Positions 34,805 to 42,855 of a stretch of DNA of 64,000 bases are shown here, one piece after another. Both the position numbers and the translations under genes were made by a program. Source of the DNA: DATAWK01 sp036267255 (GTDB taxonomy: Bacteria; Acidobacteriota; Terriglobia; Terriglobales; Acidobacteriaceae); the NCBI GenBank assembly GCA_036267255.1, contig DATAWK010000032.1, positions 62,001 to 126,000 on the forward strand, read 5' to 3'. Positions within the stretch are counted from its first letter, which is position 1, and each line of letters starts with the position of its first letter. The notes under the pieces are model-generated. The model was not told the origin of the DNA, searched no databases, and saw nothing but the letters and a program-made list of their open reading frames with translations.

Positions 34805-35680
34805 TTAACTGACGATGCCGATATTCGGGCGTCGCTGCATGACCTTATCGACGACATCATGGACATCCGTCATAAAGGATGCGGGATGACTGACAACCAC
34901 CTGTCCGGCAGGATTGCCGAACATGCGGGCGATTTCGTTCCAGCGCATCAACGGCGCTGTGGTCTCGACGACGACCAGCTTGCGCTGCGGCTCCGGCTTC
35001 AGGAAGTAGACCAGCCAGAGTGCCATGGCTGAGACCTGAACGAATGTGGCAATGACATCGACAAGCGGAGTTAAGGAGTGCACGCCGCTAAAGAAGGCCG
35101 ACTCAACCAAATTGGAAGTCGCCATCATGGCGAGCCCGAAGGTAACTCCAAAAACCCGGCTGCGGTAGGACATGCCGAGTGTTTCTGCAGCAAAGGCAAA
35201 GAACGCGATCAAGCAGAGCACCAAAATGCTTTCGCAGCGTGCCGTCACGCTGGCGGCTGTAACGAAAACGTCAACAGCATTTCCGCGCGGCGTGAGGGCT
35301 GCAGCAAATGCGACGACGCCGGAAATTGCAACGGCCCAACGGAAGGCAATGGCTCCCAGTTTCTGTATGCCGGGAAGAGCGACGGTCGCACGGCGATACA
35401 TTTCATGGACAACGCGAAAGACCAGGACGGCATCGATTAAAAAGCCGAGCCAATAGGAATAAAAATAAAGCTTGTATGCGGGCACTACACTCAGGTAATG
35501 GAAATGGGCGATGGAGATGACGGCGACCAGGGCCGCGTTGTAGCCCAATCGAAACTGCAGCAATTGTGTAAAGGCTGGATAAATCTTGGATGAGGATTTC
35601 TTCCACAAGAAAAACACAACCGCGCTGAGCAGCACAATTTCAACGACGGTCGGAAGAATCTCCCGAATGTAGTAAGACAT
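34805..35680 (-). CDS. Seven-helix membrane protein of unknown function
   Basis: A 291-residue protein with seven hydrophobic helices (from EIVLLSAVVFFLW at residue 12 to SAMALWLVYFLKP near 235), then a soluble tail of about 55 residues ending MQRRPNIGIVS. No Pfam-like motif is recognised. The layout resembles membrane proteins I associate with Acidobacteriota, sometimes paired with a short secreted peptide, as here (35803-35979). ATG 35680 follows GGGGTG; an eight-codon longer start is possible. It ends at the 34752-34780 terminator. Confidence 0.75.
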   Translation of the reverse strand: MSYYIREILPTVVEIVLLSAVVFFLWKKSSSKIYPAFTQLLQFRLGYNAALVAVISIAHFHYLSVVPAYKLYFYSYWLGFLIDAVLVFRVVHEMYRRATVALPGIQKLGAIAFRWAVAISGVVAFAAALTPRGNAVDVFVTAASVTARCESILVLCLIAFFAFAAETLGMSYRSRVFGVTFGLAMMATSNLVESAFFSGVHSLTPLVDVIATFVQVSAMALWLVYFLKPEPQRKLVVVETTAPLMRWNEIARMFGNPAGQVVVSHPASFMTDVHDVVDKVMQRRPNIGIVS

Positions 35681-35780
35681 GGAACACCCCGCACAAATGA
35701 TCATACTTTGTGCAAGGTGTTTTCCACAATGAAATTATCGCGGGCAAACCCTGAAAAGGCCTTTAGTTACTACAAAATCA

Positions 35781-35797
35781 CTTAGTTTGTTACTAAG
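35781..35797 (-). terminator. Weak hairpin after the small peptide gene
   Basis: CTTAGT (35781-35786) and ACTAAG (35792-35797) form a six-base stem around TTGTT directly after the stop codon of the 58-residue peptide, with TGATTTTG following on the minus strand. It may act as an attenuator between this gene and the 7-TM gene. Confidence 0.4.
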
Positions 35798-35802
35798 CGA
35801 CT

Positions 35803-35979
35803 TTACTTGGCGATGTTGCAGCCATTCGGGTCGCTAGGCGGACACATCGGCATCGGTGCTGCACTGTTGGAGGCAATCATGACCTTCTGGCTCGAGGTGG
35901 TTTTGGCGGACATGTAGTGATCGGCAGCAAAGCCAGTGATGAGCATACCAAGGACGAGGGCGCGGACGGCGATTTTCAT
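35803..35979 (-). CDS. Small secreted peptide, 58 residues
   Basis: The ATG at 35979 opens a 58-codon frame. The product begins MKIAVRALVLGMLITGFAA, a good Sec signal peptide. The short mature part has an Ala/Met/Pro-rich middle and ends PMCPPSDPNGCNIAK, with two cysteines that could form a disulfide. AAGGA lies 13 bases before the ATG, a longer spacing than usual. No function is known to me. Its position directly upstream of the 7-TM gene on the same strand suggests a pair, for example a signal or ligand with its membrane partner; this is inference. Confidence 0.6.
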   Translation of the reverse strand: MKIAVRALVLGMLITGFAADHYMSAKTTSSQKVMIASNSAAPMPMCPPSDPNGCNIAK

Positions 35980-36345
35980 AATAGGTCTAAATTCCTTCCA
36001 GGAGTGTTGTTAAAATTTAGCGCTTGCGCGCCTTACAAAACTGAGTATACTGATATCGTCGCCTAAGTCCAGTATTTTGAATTACTTGTAGCACTATGAA
36101 GCACGAATGTTACTATGGTAATGGTTACTAAATAGTAATAAAATGTAGTCCAAAGGCGACATAAATGCACCACTTCTGATGCATCCACTCCCATCCCCTC
36201 TTCCACACCCATCCGTGGTACCATTAAGGGAAGCCATTTTCGCACCGAAACCTTTCTGAATCAATCTGTTGCCCAATTTCTGGAACAGACTGAATGCGCT
36301 GATTGAATCAGCCGGGCCGAGGCGCTGAAACCCTTCTGGAGTGTC
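35980..36345. other. AT-rich intergenic region before gyrB
   Basis: These 366 bases are clearly more AT-rich than the flanking genes, with runs such as TTACTAAATAGTAATAAAA near 36125. They should hold the gyrB promoter and that of the small peptide gene, but no convincing -35/-10 pair was identified. GGAG ends ten bases before the gyrB ATG. Confidence 0.45.
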
Positions 36346-39003
36346 ATGTCCCGGAAAGATCTTGCTACTGCAGACGCATCGCTTACGCTGATGGAAACCC
36401 CCACGGACCAAATCGACATCGAAATTGCAGCCAATAACAAGGCACGGGCTGCAGCGAATGGCGCCAGTTACACGGGCGACAATATCAAAGTGCTGGAAGG
36501 CCTGGAGGCCGTCCGCCTGCGACCCGCGATGTACATCGGGTCAACAGGTGAGATGGGACTGCATCATCTAGTGTATGAAGTGGTCGACAACTCTGTTGAC
36601 GAGGCATTGGCCGGCCACGCGACCAAGATCTCGGTCACAGTCCACGTGGACAACTCCGTTACGGTTGTCGACGATGGCCGCGGCATTCCTGTGGATGAGA
36701 TGGTGCTGCCCGGCGGGGAAAAAATGCCCGCTGTCCAGGTGGTGCTGACCAAGCTGCATGCCGGCGGCAAATTTGATTCCTCCACCTATAAGGTGTCGGG
36801 CGGTCTGCATGGTGTCGGCGTCTCCTGCGTCAATGCGCTCAGCGAGGCCTTTGATGTGGAGATATGGCGCGAACCGGCTACCTACGAGCAGGACTATGCG
36901 CGCGGGATTCCCGTTTCCGGTTTACGCCAGACCGGAACGACAAAGAAACACGGGACCAAGATTCACTTTCTGCCCGACCGCTCCATCTTTGCCGTTACCG
37001 AATACAACTACGACACGCTGGCGCAACGGCTGCGCGAGCTGGCATTTCTGAACAAGGGTCTGGAAATCACGTTGACCGACGAGCGCGCCACCGATCCGAA
37101 GACGGGAGAAGCACGGCGCACGGAGTTCAAATACACCGGCGGCATTTCCGAGTTCATCAAACACTTGAACCGCGGCAAACAGACGCTGCACGACAAGCCG
37201 ATCTACATGGAAGCCGAACGCGACAACGTGGTGATGGAGATTGCGCTGCAATATAACGACAGCTATTCGGATACGGTGTTCAGCTTTGCCAACAACATCA
37301 ACACGGTGGATGGCGGCTCGCATCTGTCGGGATTCCGCACATCGCTGACGCGCACCATCAACAGCGCGGGACAGCAGATGGGCCTGTTCAAAGACCTGAA
37401 GGAAAATCTCTCCGGCGACGATGTGCGCGAAGGACTGGTGGCAGTGGTGAGTGTGAAGCTGCCGCAGCCGCAGTTTGAAGGGCAGACCAAGGGCAAGCTC
37501 AACTCCGACATTGCCGGCATTGTGCAGGCATTTGTGAACGAGCGGCTGGGAATGTTTCTCGAACAGAATCCTCCGATAGCACGGCGCATTATCAACAAAG
37601 CGATTGAAGCCTCGCGCGCCCGCGAGGCGGCACGAAAAGCTCGCGACCTGACACGACGCAAAGGCGCACTCGACGGCGGCGGACTGCCGGGCAAGCTGGC
37701 GGATTGCAGCGAACGCAATCCGGAACGTTGCGAGCTGTACCTGGTCGAGGGAGAATCGGCAGGCGGTACGGCAAAACAGGGACGCGATCGCCGCTTTCAG
37801 GCGATTCTGCCGCTGAAGGGAAAAATTCTGAACGTGGAGAAGGCCCGCTACGACAAGATGCTGGGCCATGAAGAAATCCGCGCCATGATTACCGCGCTTG
37901 GCTGCGGCATCGGGAAAGATGATTTCGATGTCTCCAAGCTGCGCTACGGCAAGCTGATCCTGATGACCGACGCCGACGTGGACGGTTCGCACATTCGCAC
38001 CCTGCTGCTGACGTTTTTCTTCCGCCATATGGGAGAGCTGATCAAGCGCGGCAATGTTTACATTGCGCAGCCGCCGCTCTATCGCATCAAGAAGGGCAAG
38101 TTCGAGCAGTACATCAAAGACGACCGCGAATTTGTGCGCGTGATGGTCAAGCGCGCCTCTGACGGCATGACGGTTCGCCACGGAGAAAGCGCCAGCAAGC
38201 TGGAGGGTTCGGCTCTCACCAAGTTCATGGCGCAGTTGAACGATTACCTCGGCTTCTTCGACAAGGTAGACAAGCGCCTGCGCAACGAACAGGTCACTTC
38301 CCTGCTGGCCAAGCTGGAGTTGGTGAAGCGCGTGGACTTTGAAGGCGAACCGGGCAAGCCTCCCGCAAAGATCGCGCAGATGCATGCAGCGTTGGGAAAG
38401 ATCGCCAAACAATATCAGTTCAAGGCCGTGCATGCGCCGGTGCATGACGAAGAACATCAGACATTCTCGTTGAGCTTTACGGACGCGCAGGGCGCGGAAC
38501 GTCGCATTGACTGGACGCTGGCCAGCTCGCCGGAGTATCGCCAGATGATGGCCAAGTATGCCCAGATCAAGGACCAACTGGAGCCTCCGTTCCTGATTGA
38601 GTACGTCAGCAAGGGGAGTGCCGCGGCCGATGCTGAGGATGCGGAATCCGATGCGGAGCCTGGCGCAGAAGCTGCAGTTGTGACCAAGCCCGCGGCGAAA
38701 CGTTCGGCCAAAGGTCCGCAGGAGCCGGTGGAGAAATCGACTCCACATGAACTGTTCGAATATGTCATCGAACAAGGGCGCCGCGAATATCAGGTGCAGC
38801 GATACAAGGGACTGGGCGAGATGACCAGCACGCAGCTTTGGGAGACGACGATGGACCCGGAGCGGCGGACTCTGTTGCAGGTTCGCCTGGAAGACATTGC
38901 CGAGACGGAACAGATTTTCTCCACGCTGATGGGTGAGGATGTGGAAGCGCGTCGCAAGTTTATTGAAGAAAATGCGCTCGACGTGAAGAACCTGGATATC
39001 TAA
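36346..39003 (+). CDS. gyrB: DNA gyrase subunit B
   Basis: The ATPase subunit of the enzyme that introduces negative supercoils. In the 885 residues the GHKL ATPase domain (about 45-260) has EVVDNSVDEALAG and DDGRGIPVD. The TOPRIM domain has LVEGESAGG (Glu468) and TDADVDGSH (near 540). An insert follows, as in Gram-negative GyrB. The C-terminal QRYKGLGEM motif binds GyrA. An acidic, Ala-rich spacer (AADAEDAESDAE, about 764-795) and a 45-residue N-terminal leader make it longer than E. coli GyrB. ParE is less likely because of the insert. Confidence 0.94.
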   Translation: MSRKDLATADASLTLMETPTDQIDIEIAANNKARAAANGASYTGDNIKVLEGLEAVRLRPAMYIGSTGEMGLHHLVYEVVDNSVDEALAGHATKISVTVHVDNSVTVVDDGRGIPVDEMVLPGGEKMPAVQVVLTKLHAGGKFDSSTYKVSGGLHGVGVSCVNALSEAFDVEIWREPATYEQDYARGIPVSGLRQTGTTKKHGTKIHFLPDRSIFAVTEYNYDTLAQRLRELAFLNKGLEITLTDERATDPKTGEARRTEFKYTGGISEFIKHLNRGKQTLHDKPIYMEAERDNVVMEIALQYNDSYSDTVFSFANNINTVDGGSHLSGFRTSLTRTINSAGQQMGLFKDLKENLSGDDVREGLVAVVSVKLPQPQFEGQTKGKLNSDIAGIVQAFVNERLGMFLEQNPPIARRIINKAIEASRAREAARKARDLTRRKGALDGGGLPGKLADCSERNPERCELYLVEGESAGGTAKQGRDRRFQAILPLKGKILNVEKARYDKMLGHEEIRAMITALGCGIGKDDFDVSKLRYGKLILMTDADVDGSHIRTLLLTFFFRHMGELIKRGNVYIAQPPLYRIKKGKFEQYIKDDREFVRVMVKRASDGMTVRHGESASKLEGSALTKFMAQLNDYLGFFDKVDKRLRNEQVTSLLAKLELVKRVDFEGEPGKPPAKIAQMHAALGKIAKQYQFKAVHAPVHDEEHQTFSLSFTDAQGAERRIDWTLASSPEYRQMMAKYAQIKDQLEPPFLIEYVSKGSAAADAEDAESDAEPGAEAAVVTKPAAKRSAKGPQEPVEKSTPHELFEYVIEQGRREYQVQRYKGLGEMTSTQLWETTMDPERRTLLQVRLEDIAETEQIFSTLMGEDVEARRKFIEENALDVKNLDI

Positions 39004-39032
39004 GTCGTCCGGCGCATGCCGGGGCTAAATCG

Positions 39033-39084
39033 ACGGAGAGAAATCGCAGCATCGTGCGGATGCGGATTTCTCTCCGTTTTATTT
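39033..39084 (+). terminator. Rho-independent terminator of gyrB
   Basis: ACGGAGAGAAATC (39033-39045) pairs with GATTTCTCTCCGT (39065-39077), with further partial pairing towards the loop and a T-rich tail to 39084. It lies 30 bases after the gyrB stop and overlaps the end of the RHS fragment on the other strand. Confidence 0.92.
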
Positions 39085-39354
39085 TGCGTGTGGTGCCTCA
39101 GGGACCGTCCCCGCATTCTGCTCCATGCCCGTGTACTTGTAGTTGTTGTTGTAGCCCGACAGCATGGGGTTGATCTCCTGGCCGTACGGCGTGTACGTCC
39201 CTTCCCAGAGCGGCCAGTTGCCCAAAACCATCCGCGTCGAGTTGATCTGGTCCGACAGATAATAGTGCGTCTCCCCGATGGTAATGTTCTGCCCGATGCC
39301 TGTGTGTTGCTCAGATTCGGGTAGCGGGGCCGGAGACGGGCAAAGGGGTTAGAA
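39079..39354 (-). pseudogene. RHS-repeat core fragment A
   Basis: A reading frame without a start codon encodes typical RHS core sequence: GETHYYLSDQINSTRMVL, then WEGTYTPYGQEINPMLSGY and NYKYTGMEQNAG. RHS homology stops there and the frame ends nine residues later in unrelated sequence at the gyrB terminator. The upstream side is closed by a TAA near 39354. It is therefore a stranded piece of the RHS core, homologous to the start of fragment B and on the same strand. Confidence 0.75.
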
Positions 39355-39625
39355 CTCATAGGGTTCCCCATCAGCAACGTGCGCTCACCTCTAGGGTAAG
39401 GCCAACATAGATGTTTTTGTCTATGGGCCTTTGTTTTCAGTAAGTTCCTCTGCGGTAACTTTCGGTTACGCTACAGCACCCGTTCCGGGGTGGTGTGTCA
39501 CTCCTACTCCCGATGCCGTAGGCAGCGTGCTTTTTGCTCCCGGTCGGCACAGCTCCCGATTGGAGCCACAGACGTAAGCAAGCCACCCCAGAGGGACGGC
39601 CTGGACGACTCAGCAACGCCTAAGC

Positions 39626-40129
39626 CTACTGCTTCATCTTTTCCATGAAGTGAGCTGGGCGGGCGAAGATGATGAAGTGACCGGGACTGGGCTCCTTCAT
39701 AAGCGAGCTACAGGTATTCGGTGTCACCAGACCTTTGGACATGATGTCGCTGACGCTGAAGCTGGCTTGGTTCGGATCGGCGAAGCAGGGGATGCGACCG
39801 TCCGTGAACACCTGAAGCCACTGTGTCTCCGTCGGGTAGATCGTCAGCGTTCCCATCCCATCCTTGTCGGTCGTCACGCCGGTGTGTTGCGCGTGAGTTT
39901 TAACGGCACTGCTAGACAGCCCGGTGAACACAAGAACATGCTGATCTTTTAGAGGCTTCCCGTTCCGGCCATCCAGAACCTGCACCGTGATGTCAAGCGT
40001 CTTCTGCATCCCTGCATTCTGCGCCTTCGTCGTTACACCGGACAAGAGCACTCCTGCCAACGCACACACGCCTAAACGATTCACGATTGCCTCCGCCCAC
40101 TTTTGACGTTGCTTGCCTCTCATTAGCAT
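39626..40129 (-). CDS. Small secreted protein overlapping the RHS tail
   Basis: A 167-residue protein. After a polar stretch of 15 residues comes a signal peptide (CALAGVLLSGVTTKAQ) and a beta-rich domain (DITVQVLDGRNGKPLKDQHVLVF, then GVTTDKDGMGTLTIYP) like the prealbumin-type or carboxypeptidase-regulatory folds common in Acidobacteriota. Its ATG lies inside the last codons of the RHS tail (seven-base overlap), which is the position of an immunity gene in RHS toxin loci. However, the fold and signal peptide suggest a general extracellular protein. Function is unknown. Confidence 0.65.
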   Translation of the reverse strand: MLMRGKQRQKWAEAIVNRLGVCALAGVLLSGVTTKAQNAGMQKTLDITVQVLDGRNGKPLKDQHVLVFTGLSSSAVKTHAQHTGVTTDKDGMGTLTIYPTETQWLQVFTDGRIPCFADPNQASFSVSDIMSKGLVTPNTCSSLMKEPSPGHFIIFARPAHFMEKMKQ

Positions 40130-40947
40130 GGCCCCCTATGAGCGCCCTTATCTCTCACGTCCACGAAGAAGTGGATGATGGCACCGATTGGCGTATGCCA
40201 AGTCGAGTAGGCAGTGTCGATGTGAGTTGTGAATGTAAAGTTTCCATTGCTCATGTCATACGTTGAGGGATCGGCACCACCGGGACCAGGAACATGCAAG
40301 CTGCTTCCGATACCGAAGAGTCGATTTAGAAACGATGAAGGATAGCGTCCAACGGGCAACTGCGACGGCGAAGCTCCAGGGACAGAGAAGTTCACATCCA
40401 AACCACCGTTGTAGATGAACGGCTGTCCAACAACGTTGTTCATGTTTACGTTGAGGTTCGACACCGCATTCACTGCCGCAATGTTGGCAACAAGACAGGT
40501 CGATGGAGGCTCCCCGTTATTTGGGGCCGTGCTTGATGATAAATCGAAATCACCTATCAGGCTCAGAGCAGTGATATTGTCGTAGACATCTGAGTATCCA
40601 TCGCCATTCCAGTATTGGGTTGGGGTATTAGCTAATTCAAACAGATCAAATACATTCCACCCAATCGTGCCAAAGTCACCCTCCCAAGGGTCTGAAGAAT
40701 CACAGAGAAGGAAACAGCCGAGCATCTGTCCGGTGGGATCGAAGTAACTCAACGGGCTGTTCAGCACATAGGCATAGCGGTTCAAGCTCTGCGGGTTGGT
40801 CAGGTCGTAGCTGCCGTTGTATTGGTCGGGAGACATCCAGCGGCCTTACCCCGGCGTGAACTGACGGTATTGCGTGTGGCCCAGGTCCGTCTCCGCGTCC
40901 TGCTCCGTTCCTGACACGATCCACTCAAGCTGAAAGACGGAGTGCAT
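40123..40947 (-). pseudogene. RHS fragment B with variable C-terminal tail, in-frame stop
   Basis: From an ATG at 40947 the frame reads WIVSGTEQDAETDLGHTQYRQFTPG, then a TAA (40846-40848) exactly where RHS proteins have Glu in PGEGRWMSPD. After it the frame continues GRWMSPDQYNG, the conserved LNRYAYVLNSPLSYFDPTG, and a 210-residue tail ending VDVRDKGAHRGPC. One base change (GAA to TAA) explains the stop. The core repeats upstream are missing. The tail from MSPDQYNG (40836) could still be translated alone. Its toxin type, if any, is not recognisable. Confidence 0.75.
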
Positions 40948-40969
40948 GGGTTACCCAACTATTGCAAGC

Positions 40970-41413
40970 CTATTTGGTGAGTTTGTCTTTCCAGTGCTTG
41001 GCCAGGCACTCTGCAACGGAGGTGGCGGTACTGGGATCGTCGCCGGAGTAGCGATTTGGCTTTCTGCAGGTGTAGCTGAAGACGACATCCTTGGACTGAA
41101 CATCAATGATAGACATGGTGACCTGACCGGACGCGCCGGCGTTGTACATGCCGGTATTCATCGCCCGTGTAATGCCCTCGATGACAGAGCCGTTGCTGTT
41201 GTTGGTCTGGAACTTGACTTTGTAGTTCGCCTGCTTGGGATCGACCGTGACGGTTACGGGAACCTTTTTCTTTTGCAGCGCCGCGGAAAAATAGGATGAA
41301 AACGAATCGTTGGGATCCAGATAAATTTTGCTCCCTTGTTGAGCAGCGACCACGGCCGGCAGGATCAACAAGAGGCCGGCAATGAAGGATACGAAGGATA
41401 ATCTGATGCGCAT
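40970..41413 (-). CDS. Secreted protein of unknown function
   Basis: A 147-residue protein with a signal peptide (residues 1-24, ending PAVVAAQ) and a compact domain including KIYLDPNDSFSSYFSAALQKKKVPV and SIIDVQSKDVVFSYTCRKP. The second half, which combines a strand-rich region with CLAKHWKDKL, resembles small extracellular proteins seen in Acidobacteriota, but I cannot assign a family. GGGGAGG is five bases before ATG 41413, which decides this start. Confidence 0.75.
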   Translation of the reverse strand: MRIRLSFVSFIAGLLLILPAVVAAQQGSKIYLDPNDSFSSYFSAALQKKKVPVTVTVDPKQANYKVKFQTNNSNGSVIEGITRAMNTGMYNAGASGQVTMSIIDVQSKDVVFSYTCRKPNRYSGDDPSTATSVAECLAKHWKDKLTK

Positions 41414-41463
41414 CGCGACCTCCCCAGATTGGATGAGAAAGTTTAGGCCCAAGGGTTGAAGAG

Positions 41464-41516
41464 GTCAATATTTTTCGTGGCCTGAAGAATGTTGCGTGCA
41501 GAGGGATCGCGGCGAC
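41464..41516. repeat. Direct repeat left of the GT87 gene
   Basis: This 53-base block (GTCAATATTTTTCGTGGCC ... GGATCGCGGCGAC) matches 42729-42780 (GTCAACGTTTTTGTGGCC ... GGATCGCGACGCT) in the same orientation at roughly four of five positions. The pair exactly encloses the GT87 gene. Confidence 0.7.
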
Positions 41517-41521
41517 ATTTC

Positions 41522-42691
41522 TTACCGTGAATCAGATTGGTTCCGGCAGACCGACTGATTGAAGAAGGTCCAGAGAATCAGCCACACCGGGATGAAGTAA
41601 ATGCCGCTGCCAATCACCATATGCAGCGTGGAACCAGAGCTTAGTCGAGCCGGAATGATCATGGGGATTGCGAGCAGCGCTGCCGCGATATTCGCCAGCA
41701 CGGTCCAGCGCCGCGCGATGAACCAAGGCGCTGCGATCAGCGTGTAATTGATCCACGATAGCGGCGAGCACAAGAGCCATGCGCCGAGAGCGAGGGCGCT
41801 GGCCGATTCCGCGTCCAGCTTCCGCTTCGAGCAGAACCACGCCAGCGCAGTGGCGAGTGCTACGGCGAGCACGACACCGAGCGAAGAGAGGCCGACTCGG
41901 CTGAAGAACGGGATGATGGCGATGTTGGCGGCAATGGCGCCGTGCGCATCGTGTGCGAGCGCCGCAACCCACTCCCGATAGACGCCGGTGCCATAAAGCA
42001 GGACGGGGTATGCACTGGCGATGCACGCGACGGCCATGGCGCGCCGCGCGAGGCGATGTTGCCCCGCGCAATACAGAAACACCGGCCAGAAGAGTAGCGT
42101 GGGCCGCATCGCAAGCAGCAGGCCGATCGCGATGGCGGCCGTCCACTCGCGATGCATGGAAAGCGAGATCCACGCGAGCGCGGCGAGCAAGAAAAAGATC
42201 GCATAGATCTGGCCGAGGGTGAGCGTGTCGCAAACCGCAACAGAAAGGAGCAGCCAGAGTATCTGCCGTTTCTGCATCGACGGGTGGTGCCAGAGCAAAA
42301 GGCCGGCGGTGAGTGCAAAGAGGAACCAGGAGGCCAGGCTGGCGACGACACGGAAGTGATCGATGGAGAGATGGGAAAGGATCTGCAACAGCGGAAGCAC
42401 GCACGGTGGACTGAGATTCAGATCGGTAAAGAGCCGTGGATCGCCGGGAGTGGGGTGGAAGCGAAACGTGTGCGGGTAAGCGGCATATGGATTCAGCCCG
42501 TGCGCGGCGGCGTGGCCGGATTCCCAGTAGGTGCCGAAGAGACGATAGTCACTGGTGTGGGCCAGCAGGATGGCGAGGATACAAAGCAGCAGCACGGTGC
42601 ATGCGCCGAAATAGATGGCGCGCGATGCCGGCGGCGGGATAATACCAGGACGTGTAGTTTGTGGTGACCTGGCTAGGAGGGCTGTGCTCAT
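41522..42691 (-). CDS. GT87-family (DUF2029) mannosyltransferase-like membrane protein
   Basis: A 389-residue protein with about ten membrane helices. Like other GT87/DUF2029 enzymes it carries in the first large loop an acidic segment with ligand-like residues (RFHPTPGDPRLFTDLNLSPP) and the helix VCDTLTLGQIYAIFFLLAALAW. This is the GQ motif typical of the family, which uses polyprenyl-phosphomannose. A role in cell-envelope glycan mannosylation is inferred. It diverges from the esterase gene. Confidence 0.88.
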   Translation of the reverse strand: MSTALLARSPQTTRPGIIPPPASRAIYFGACTVLLLCILAILLAHTSDYRLFGTYWESGHAAAHGLNPYAAYPHTFRFHPTPGDPRLFTDLNLSPPCVLPLLQILSHLSIDHFRVVASLASWFLFALTAGLLLWHHPSMQKRQILWLLLSVAVCDTLTLGQIYAIFFLLAALAWISLSMHREWTAAIAIGLLLAMRPTLLFWPVFLYCAGQHRLARRAMAVACIASAYPVLLYGTGVYREWVAALAHDAHGAIAANIAIIPFFSRVGLSSLGVVLAVALATALAWFCSKRKLDAESASALALGAWLLCSPLSWINYTLIAAPWFIARRWTVLANIAAALLAIPMIIPARLSSGSTLHMVIGSGIYFIPVWLILWTFFNQSVCRNQSDSR

Positions 42692-42728
42692 TCGAGCTTA
42701 TGATAGCTTCTTTTCTCGGGGGGACGAC

Positions 42729-42780
42729 GTCAACGTTTTTGTGGCCCGAAGAATGTTCCTGGCGGACGGATCGCGACGCT
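42729..42780. repeat. Direct repeat right of the GT87 gene
   Basis: Partner of 41464-41516, in the same orientation. On the minus strand both copies can be read as RRDPSARNIL, but neither lies in a plausible gene. Confidence 0.7.
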
Positions 42781-42855
42781 GCGCGGCAAGAGCATCCGGC
42801 GTGCTTCATAAATCCCCTGCATGATTCGCTAGTATGGGAGCATAGGAGTTATTTC

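Noticed and set aside
36922..38775. 617-codon open frame antisense to gyrB
   Set aside because: No recognisable domain; caused by codon bias of gyrB on the opposite strand.
36346..39003. Topoisomerase IV subunit ParE instead of GyrB
   Set aside because: The long insert after the TOPRIM domain and the overall length match GyrB of Gram-negative type; no parC lies beside it.
39000..39377. 125-codon minus-strand frame downstream of gyrB
   Set aside because: A neighbouring frame on the same strand encodes recognisable RHS core sequence; this one is its shadow.
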